Assembly (NCBI GenBank): GCA_039720395.1
Contig: CM077831.1
Span: 3,142,003 to 3,206,002, forward strand
Direction of reading: 5' to 3'
DNA: 64,000 nucleotides
From: Liquidambar formosana
Taxonomy: Eukaryota > Streptophyta > Magnoliopsida > Saxifragales > Altingiaceae
Part shown: positions 56,116 to 64,000 of the stretch, in pieces
How positions within the stretch are numbered: the first letter of the stretch is position 1
Layout of the letters: the number at the start of each line of letters is the position of its first letter
Notes under the pieces: model-generated
The model's input: the letters and a program-made list of their open reading frames with translations, nothing else
What the model was told of the DNA's origin: nothing
Database searches by the model: none
Made by a program: the position numbers and the translations under genes

Positions 56116-56904
56116 GTGTGGTCTTATGGTCTGGTAAATATTCATCTTCTTTTGCCTAACTCACCTGGCTTTGGGGAGTGATTATTGGAAATTCATAAAT
56201 CTGATGGAACGGAGTACATGGCTCAGATTATGATGGTGATGTGGATAATATGGAATAATAGAAACCATTTTTTGTTTGAACGTGAGAGGTTGAATCCACA
56301 CCAGCTCATGGAAAGTGCGACCACCCTTTTGCAAGAATTTGTTAAGGCTCAAGGTGAACCCAAGTCAGATAGAGCTAAAAATTCTGCCAAATGGAGGCCT
56401 CCAAGTGCTGGGATTTACAAAGTTAATGTCGATGGTGCTTTATTTGATAACACTAAGAGCGTGGGGCTGGGCTGTGGTGCGGGACTTTGAGAGTCAATCA
56501 ATTGCAGCTGCTTCAAAAAAAATAGATGGCATCTACCCTCCCACTCTGGTTGAAGCTATGGTCATGCGTTTTGCAATGGATTTTGCTGTAGATCTGGGGT
56601 TGAGAAGAGTGATCATGGAGGGGGTCAATCTAGAAGTGGTGAATTCAATTAACTCTTGAGAGATTGACTTTTCTTTGGTGGATTTAATTATTGAGGACAT
56701 CCAATTTAAGGGTACTATGTTATTTGACGAGGCAATTCAGTGGCCCATGACCTTCCTATGCTTGCTAGGGAATGATGACTTATTTGTTTGGAGGGAAGAA
56801 ATCCCAATATGTGTACGGACCAAATCCGCGCATACTTGGATGGTATCTCTGCCTAATAAAATTTTATCCATCGTCTTCCCTATCAAAAATATAAAATAAA
56901 AACC

Positions 56905-58985
56905 GTGGTGATGAGATCCCTTTTTCCTTTTCCCTATTTTCCCTTTTTCCTCATTTTCTCTCATTCTCTCCCGTCTGATCTTCCTCATTTTCTCTCTCCT
57001 GTCCTCCATTTTCACTCTCTCATGGCCTCTATTTTCCCTCATTCTCTCCCTTCTCAGATGAGCGAGATCGAAACCCTCCGCTGCTAGGGTTTTGACAGAA
57101 ACTCACCTTCCTTGGACAGATTATCCCTTCTCTGCTGTGACCGTCGATCAACTCACAGTCTGCCGATCGTCGATCAGCTAGCTGTGAGTGGCCGAAACCC
57201 TAATTTATACTCCCTAATTCATAGAACATGTTTTACATTGTGTCACAGCAAATAGATCTATTCTTAATACAATATGCTTTCCTGTAAAGGGTTCTAGTAG
57301 TTGTAGCCGTGGTTGTCGGTAGTAATTCCTGTAAATACACTTTCACTGGTCTATGTCTTGATCAGAGAATGATTTTAAGTATTATGATTTTCCTCAATTT
57401 CATTGTGTGTGCGCGTTTTTTTTTTTTTTTTTTGAAATGCATTAGGGGTCTTTTTGTTCAAAATTCACAAAAATTTATGTTTTTGTGTTTATTAGCAGTT
57501 CAAAAATTTTATACATTTATTGTAGTGTTAGATTTGATAACATGCTTTCAGTTTTCTACTTTATTGTCTGCTTATTTGTTATGTTGGTGCCGTTTTTTGA
57601 CATGATTTCCAAAGGCTTGCGGAATTTGCAAATTAAATTTAAACTGAAATTTATTGGTGAATTCAGCACTGGTTAATTTTCTTTAATACCCTTGCCGAAT
57701 GCCATATAACTTATAATATAAGGGTAGCATTTGTTTTTAGTCAATAGAATTTACCCATACCCCTAACCCCTTAATATATCAACAAATGAGTATTAATGCT
57801 TTTCCATAATCTTAAACCCTAAATAACTTACTCAACAAGTGAGAAGTTGGAAGTTAACAAAAATGTGTTTTAAGTGAAATTCATTCTACACAAATCCTAT
57901 CACTTCTGCTAGGATTTTTGATTCTACAAAAATACAAAATGAAATAGAATAGAACTGAATTATATTCTATTTTGTGTCATTCCGCATAAGGGAACTTTAA
58001 TACCATTTTGATAATGGTGGCACACGTGGGGGTCATCTCCCTCTGCTCTTGCTACCCTTCTCTGCCTTGTCTCCGCCGTCTCTCCTTCACCAAACACAAG
58101 ACTTTTCCTAGTAAGTACTATAAGAAAAAATCACAGCGTTTCTGAAATGTATTTTAGCTGAATTAGTAGTATTTTGGAAAAAAAATAAAAAATAAAAACA
58201 AAAAACAAAAAACCATCACTGGTTTGATTGTTCTTATGAGCTTTTTTGTTGTCTATTTATGCTGTAGGTAATGGTTTTAGTAGATACCGTTTTGGGCTAA
58301 CTGGAGCCAATTCATGGGTTCTAGAAATTGGTTCAACATTCGTTTAATGTTCTCATGAATTAACTTTTAAATGTTACTATATGTAGGATTATTGAGTAAG
58401 ATGGCTGTTGGGAGTGTTATTTAGATGTAGGATTAGTGCTTATGTAGTATCAGAACCTTTGGTGCTTTCTTTGTACTTTTGATTCACATTCTAGTTTTAT
58501 TTAATATAATTGCTAGTATGTATCAAGAAATTGGAATAGCTGGAAATTTGACACACGTGCTGTGGGAGGGAACTTTCTATATAATGCGTCAGAGCTGGGA
58601 GCTTTGATGTGCCTGAATATAACTTACTGAAGTTTGTCCTTCTGGACACCTATCCTTGAGAAGGCAATTGATAGGACATGACAAACTAGTTTAGTTGGTA
58701 AGACAAGGCCTAGTTTAATTGGTATTAGAGCATTTAGCCATACTTGACGATAATTATTGTATATTACCATCAGACTGAAGTGATTTTTCTTGAGATTTAC
58801 TGATTTAGTAAAAACAAGGTGACATTCATGGGGATAATTCATGTATTTATAGCTACTACAAATATTAAATCTGGTAAATTCAAATGTTGTTTATTGTTTT
58901 TCCCTTACCGCTATGTTACCATCTACATGTTATTTTCTGTTTGTGATGTCAAAACTGTTTGTGCTATTTTTTTCTATTAACAAAT
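56905..58985. other. Gene-like 5' region, no protein domain
   Basis: 56915-57060 is a CT-rich leader-like tract; 57070-57200 has CGATCGTCGATCAGC-type pieces and a possible donor (GCTGTGAGT). The motif TCAATAGAATTTACCCATA recurs at 57741-57759. Probably the untranslated start of the element that follows. Confidence 0.35.
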
Positions 58986-60275
58986 AGAGGGCATGTTACT
59001 CTTGAAGCCACTTCTACACATGGTAAACTGGCTCATATCAAGATTGTGTATTGTGCTAAACAGCCTCATATGGCACGAACACTTAGAGCGCATAGGCAGG
59101 ATGATGGTACATCTGGTAAGAAAGCGGAGAGGGCGTAGTGTTGGCCATACCCTACAGCGGAAGCAGGGTTGGTTTACTATATTAGCCAATGAGCTTGGTC
59201 AGCCAATGACGATGATGGGCACTGCTGACTGATAAAGTTGGCAATATTATGTCATCTGGAACCCTATCCGTTTAGATATACTTGATTGGAGAAAGGTGCA
59301 CAAGCAAGATATAGATAAGGTGATGAACATGATAGAAGTGTGTTCAATTAATGCACAGACTGGATTGATTAATTTCCACTTCTATAAGATTCTGATTTTT
59401 TTTTTTCCTCACTTTGCTTTACACCCATTCTTCACACCTTTTGGCTAAAACAATCTTATCTCCCTCCAATTTGAAAGGAAATAGATTCACAAGATCTCAT
59501 TTTTTAAGTCTTTTCATTGTTTACATGGTTATTGTGTACGGTAGATTGGATTGAGTGTAACTTATAAATTTCAAACTTTTGTTGCAGGTACGGATCTGCC
59601 AAATCTTGAGTAGCAATTATTGTGTACAATAGATTGGATTGGTAAATCTTGATTAATTTACTAGACATTAATGAGAATTAGATATTGTTTTGTTCATCAA
59701 ATCTTGAGTTACAAGGTTAGTTGTTTTGTTCATTAATTTACTAGACATTAATGAGAATTAGTTGGTAAATCTTGATTAATTTACTAGACCTCATCTGTTG
59801 TATGTTAATTGACATTTCTAATTTTTGTGTAGACCGAATTTGAGTTTGCAAACCCTCTTACTAGGGGTTGGTTGAGGGTAAAATTTGGTGAATTGTGGAG
59901 GGGTGCTAAATATTGGATGAATAGAGATTTCCATGACAATGAGTTACCCCTTCAACTGCAGTACAAGGACTTGCCTGATCATCTTGATGATAATCAATGG
60001 AAGAACCTAGTGTATCATTGGAGGGAGCCTAAGACTAAGGTAATAAATAATCCAACAATATTGTGAAGAAATTATGCAGGAGCAATTGGTGGTAGCAAAT
60101 AAGAAAGCAGAACGTGCTGAGGAGTTTGCGAGAGTCACTGGGGAGGCTTTGAGAGTGTTACAAGAGTCTAGGAAAGCCAATCAGGAGTGGATGGCTACCA
60201 TGCAGGAGCAGTTAAATGATATACGTCGTATGGAGCAGTTAAAGCCGATCGGGAGTGGATGGCTACCTGTATGAG
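58986..60275 (+). pseudogene. Ptta/En-Spm plant transposase-associated protein (Transposase_24-like), broken
   Basis: An exon after ACAAATAG (58986) reads in alternating frames LANELGQPM near 59185 and then WNPIRLDILDWRKVHKQDID near 59255-59320, the (V)PLD..DWRKV motif of this family. A second part, 59833-60040, reads FEFANPLTRGWLRVKFGELW, RGAKYWMNRDF and YKDLPDHLDDNQWKNLVYHW, matching the following W-rich block. 60074-60275 (EEFARVTGEALRVLQ, TMQEQLNDIRRMEQL) is the usual C-terminal coiled coil. Such genes accompany CACTA-type elements. Internal stops show it is not intact. Assignment is from motif memory. Confidence 0.6.
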
Positions 60276-60928
60276 AGGTAAAGACAATCATTCATCTATA
60301 TTGTTTCTCCAGAATGTCTTGACTCAAAACTGATTTTATATTCATTTTGCTAAGAAATCTGTATTTCTGACTTCATTTTCAGTGTTGGTCTTTAAGGACT
60401 TGAATTTTTTTTTTTTTTTTTTTCTTATTTCTTGGGCAGTGGTGCTTGATGGGTTTTGGTTTGGAGGTTCAGGATTGTTGATTTTTACCACTGAATTTGT
60501 TAATGAATCTATTTAGGTGGAGTATGGAGACATGCAGGAGGAGCAGTTAAATGATATACGTTGTATGGAGCAGTTAAAGCCGATCGGGAGTGGATGGCTA
60601 CCATGCAGGAGCAGTTAAATGATATACGTCGTATGGAGCAGTTAAAGCCGATCGGGAGTGGATGGCTACTTGTCTGAGAGGTAAAGACAATCATTCATCT
60701 ATATTGTTTCTCCAGAATGTCTCAACTCAAAACTGATATTATATTCATTTTGCTTAGAAATGTGTATTTCTGACTTCGTTTTCAGTGTTGGTCTTTAAGG
60801 ACTTGAATTTTTTTTTTTCCCTTATTTCTTGGGCAGTGGTGCTTGATGGGTTTTGGTTTGGAGGTTCAGGATTGTTGATTTGTGCCACTGAATTTGTTAA
60901 TGAATCTATTTAGGTGGAGTATGGAGAA
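60199..60928 (+). repeat. Tandem duplication of the coiled-coil exon and its intron
   Basis: ATGATATACGTYGTATGGAG occurs near 60216, 60551 and 60617. A unit of about 400 bp (AAGACAATCATTCATC ... AATCTATTTAGGTGGAG) follows the first and third copies (60281-60525 and 60682-60923). The poly(T) tract in each unit differs in length. Confidence 0.85.
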
Positions 60929-62359
60929 ATGGGGTCCACTGCTTTTTACTACCAAGAATTTGAGTCGGGCTAAGTTGAGTGCAGGTTTTAATTTCACAAA
61001 AAGAATTTAAAATTCATATAAAATTTTCTTTTTCTTTTCTTCATCAGTCAGGTGCAGATTAAGGGTGTGTTGGGTTCTCAACTAGTGACCCCATTTTTGT
61101 TTTGTTTTTGTGATACTGGTTTTGTATACTTTTTGAAACACAATTTTTTTCAAAAGGGAATAAAATAAAGAAAGAAGAATGCTGTAAAGCTGGAGGATGA
61201 TATGAATTTATCCAGGATTACAATAATAATGATGGTTTGTTAGTAAAATTGAAGTAATACTTAATCTGAAGCAAATGAGCATGTGTAATCTGCATATTGT
61301 CAAAAACAAAAAGTACTCAAGGATGTAAGGTACCAATTGAATTTTTATGTTAAATTGAATGATGGAGTTTTATTGTGTAGTTTACATTCTGTCTTGGATT
61401 TTATTTCTTGGGTTCCTTTGACTTCCATGATGTAGAACTTAGTTATGGTTAATTCCTTTATTCTTCTATTATTGAAATGTAAACCCGAGACTTAAAAAAA
61501 TGAGTTAGGACATTCAAAGATAACATGAAATGATTAACCAAAAAAACTTTACTTTTCTTCCAGAGAAGGTCAAAAGTTTATCCTGGGTTGATCAAATTGA
61601 GTTTCATATTCAATGAACTCCTTCAATGAGATAGAACATTTTCAAGATTAACATGAAATAATCAATAAAAAGAAATTTATACCTTTTACTTTGTAGGAAG
61701 CCTATCCTTTTCAGCACTTCTTTTTATGCGAATGCTGTTCACTTTACTACATTTCTAGTTTTCCTGTCACCAGATTGGTTCAGAATGGGATTTTCTGTTC
61801 TTATTTGTTGGTTCATATATGAATGCATCTGATTCATTATATTTGGTTATGTTTTGCTTTTCAGGAATGGAGAGCACGCACTGCCCAACTCATTTGTGTA
61901 TCTACTAATTCCAGGTATAGATATAAATTTGTAGACTTCTAAGCTCAGGTTTTATGTAAAAGAGTCTTTGTTGTGGTGGTGGTAACTGGTAAGTGATAAC
62001 TTTCTTGCTTTCTTGATGTCAAATTGCTACCTATTTTCAAATATTGAACAAATGAAAGAGTGCTGTTGTGGATCCTTCACATTTTTGGTTGCCTTTGAAC
62101 AGTGCTCACTTGCAACCAATTGTAAATTCTCATTTATGTCTCCGTCTTTGCAGCAGGTACTATGAGGAAAGGAAAGCTTATGAAGATGATCAATTGTGAA
62201 GATGATGAATTGTTTCTCTTTTGATAAACTTAGAATTGCTAAACTTGAGTGAAGCTCATGTATGATATTTGTAATTGATGTTCAGTGAATCTCGTGTATG
62301 ATTTGAATGAGAATGAATTTACATGCAGAGGCTATGTATATATGCACAGGGTACTGATA

Positions 62360-62415
<56 letters not shown>

Positions 62416-63320
62416 GGGTACTAATCTATATATATATATATTTTGAGAAGCATTTTTTATTTGAATGAGAATGTCCAGCTATGTATGCACAGGTTATAAT
62501 TTGAATGAGTATGCATACAACAGGTTACGAGTTTCTCAATTCATTTTTATATATTAAAAATAAATAAATAAAATAAATGATAGTTAGCCACGGATGATCT
62601 GTGTAAACATTTATTTGTTAACAATAAATGTTTACATATAATAGGGCTTCTGCTGTTTTTTTTTTTTTTTTTCCTTTGGTAGGCAACGAAAAAATTATTA
62701 TTAAAATCAGAAAAAAAAGAAAAAAAAGAAAAATACACCCGATAAAACACCACTAGACACCCAAATAGGGCTTCTGCATGCTGGTTGAGTTGTCTCTGCA
62801 TTTTTCTGTCGTTTGTGTTTTTTTGTTTCTATATATAGGGGGGGTTTCCATTTGTCACTCTTGCTTCAGTTTAATTTATCTAATGTGGCTTTTCTTGAAC
62901 GATTCTCATGATCCTCCCCCACGTCTTCTTCATTCTCTCTCTCTTCTTGTTCTAAATCATCAATTAATTTGTATGACCATCGAGGTACTTTTTTCCTGAT
63001 TTCTTTGAGCTGTTAGGCTAGAGCTTCTGTCTCTAGTCAATTTTGGTTTTAGCTTGGCCTGTGGTCTTAATGGTTTGTCGGTTGGTTCTTTCTATATCTA
63101 TTGGTTGTCTCTTGGGTCTAGTTCTCCTTGGTCAGGGGAGTTTTTGTATCTCTATATTCTCATTTTAATATAATTCACAGTTAATAAATTAAACTATAGG
63201 ATACATTTCATTCACCTGTTCTTTATTATACCAATATAGATAACAAACCCCATGACATATACGACTATACCAAACCGAGACTAATAAAGAAACCCAGCCG
63301 TGAACAACATAGCGACAACA
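60929..63320. other. Mostly non-coding; possible 3' end of the transposase-associated gene
   Basis: 61865-61915 (after TTTTCAG) and 62155-62215 (after CAGCAG) could be terminal exons but encode only short peptides. (TA)n at 62363-62410 is flanked by a duplicated ATATATGCACAGGGTACT. Poly(T) at 62659-62672. 62820-62990 is leader-like. No domain is recognised. Confidence 0.4.
62363..62410. repeat. (TA)n microsatellite
   Basis: About 24 units; a second shorter run is at 62427-62441. Confidence 0.95.
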
Positions 63321-63552
63321 TAGATATCTATATGTATCTACGTTCTCCTCCAAACAATTTATGAGAAAAGTGAACCGGCAAATATAAACTCATAAACATC
63401 AAATATGTTCTCCTCTGAGCAATTTTTGATAGCTACTCATGAGTTATCGCACGCCCAAATCTGCCCGCAATGAGCACATATATTTCAAATACCACCGCGG
63501 GTCTTCTTGACAACTTAGACTTCACGATTATTGGGAAGTGACGATTGCTGTA

Positions 63553-63772
63553 CTACCTGAGGTTATACCTATCACCTTGAGAAAATCTCGAATTCGTCAA
63601 TGTTGCACCCCCTTGAACACTCAACTGATTAGCAGTGGGGAACCTGTACTTGAGGTTGAGTTGTACTCGTGGAATTGCCTTGACCAAAAACCGAACCCTC
63701 CATTGTAAGATCACCTTCCATAGTGATGGTATTCGATGGCCTCGCACTCCGCGAATGCTCCCCTAGCTCAAC
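63553..63772 (-). pseudogene. Frameshifted paralogue of the small gene at 44.3 kb
   Basis: After TTTGTGCTGCAG the exon begins VELGEHSRSARPSNTITMEG and continues to QVQVP, where this frame stops at 63629. Homology to the 44-kb protein resumes in the next frame (ANQLSVQGGATLTNSRFSQG, against NELRVKKDATLKKKAKFAQG), so a single-base change broke the frame. The intron end (AAATTAAACTAATTA) and the 3' flank (GCCGGTTCACT, TGTTTGGAGGA; about 63345-63390) also match the other copy. The Pro-rich tail is not conserved. It is a duplicate in inverted orientation. Confidence 0.7.
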
Positions 63773-64000
63773 CTGCAGCACAAATATATATGACGAATAA
63801 GCTACGGCTACCATAATTAGTTTAATTTAGATAAAATGCTCATTTATCCACACTCCTTCACCCATCTTATTCACTCATATGGTGTGGGATCAGGGGTGGA
63901 TCTAGAAATTTTTCTCAGTGGTTGTACTTTTTAATTTTTTTTAATATATATATTTGGTTTCTAAGAGTTAGATAGGGAAGAGAGAAACGTAAAACCATAC

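Larger units (their letters stand above)
54594..56900 (+). mobile_element. 5'-truncated LINE, 3' part with zinc-binding and RNase H domains
   Basis: After the PERK junction: pre-zinc segment to 54752, then in another frame the zf-RVT motif PTCPMCEGDAETIIHTSRDC (54766-54836). Past the SINE and TRIM: MVMWIIWNNRNHFLFERERL and KVNVDGALFDN (56185-56465; the first RNase H Asp), a frameshift near 56465, then AVVRDFE, ASKKIDGIYPPTLVEAMVMR and LRRVIMEGVNLEVVNS (usually EGDS; the Asp is lost), and a stop. It ends near 56900 in AAAAATATAAAATAAAAAC, a decayed poly(A) tail. An inactive L1-type element with an RVT_3 RNase H. Confidence 0.85.

Noticed and set aside
56737..57042. Arg/Glu/Lys-rich minus-strand frame
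   Set aside because: It is the complement of a CT-rich leader-like tract and the LINE tail.

Overview
This window is nuclear DNA of a flowering plant, almost certainly a dicot. It is AT-rich and intron-rich, with decayed plant genes (NSE4, a PERK-type receptor kinase, phototropin) set among nested plant transposons (Ty1/copia, Ty3/gypsy, TR-GAG, TRIM, LINE, SINE, CACTA, several MITE families). I cannot name the species. I see no intact, confidently functional protein-coding gene, no rRNA or tRNA gene and no CRISPR array. The best candidate for a small expressed gene is an unidentified reading frame at 44287-44649.

Layout. 1-5848: a degenerate copia element on the + strand (pol 2041-4196, 3' LTR 4197-5848), with an unexplained set of hairpins at 926-1137. 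5849-16035: a three-level nest. An unnamed dispersed repeat (called R here) was hit by the copia element and by a long inverted-repeat element (6243-14875), whose left arm was later hit by a 5.5-kb gypsy element (6292-11831, minus strand, LTRs about 96% alike by eye). A second R copy without these insertions lies at 42012-43790 on the other strand and shows what the pre-insertion locus looked like. 16036-22357: MITEs, a LINE reverse-transcriptase fragment, a TA-flanked foldback element and a tiny retroposed insertion.

22358-32339: NSE4 (SMC5/6 complex kleisin) exons with a stop codon and a frameshift, split by a 7.3-kb CACTA transposon (24884-32209, target duplication GTA). The CACTA carries fragments of two host genes, TYW1 and an NT-C2-type coiled-coil gene, and has no recognisable transposase. 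32340-42011: a SINE, two MITEs side by side, a phototropin-1 kinase fragment and AT-rich DNA with little recognisable content.

44-54 kb: the small two-exon gene, then a PERK kinase pseudogene (46851-52776). Its intron holds a gag-only LTR retrotransposon (47136-50131, target duplication GTGTC) and a MITE. 54.3-56.9 kb: a PERK N-lobe fragment joined in frame to a LINE, which is interrupted by a SINE, which is interrupted by a 1,068-bp TRIM. 57-62.2 kb: a gene-like element with a Ptta/En-Spm (Transposase_24-like) domain and local tandem duplications. 63.5-63.8 kb: a frameshifted, inverted paralogue of the small gene at 44.3 kb.

The genes do not form a pathway. The window is an accessory region in which duplicated or captured host genes are decaying, and its insertion order can be read base by base from target-site duplications.
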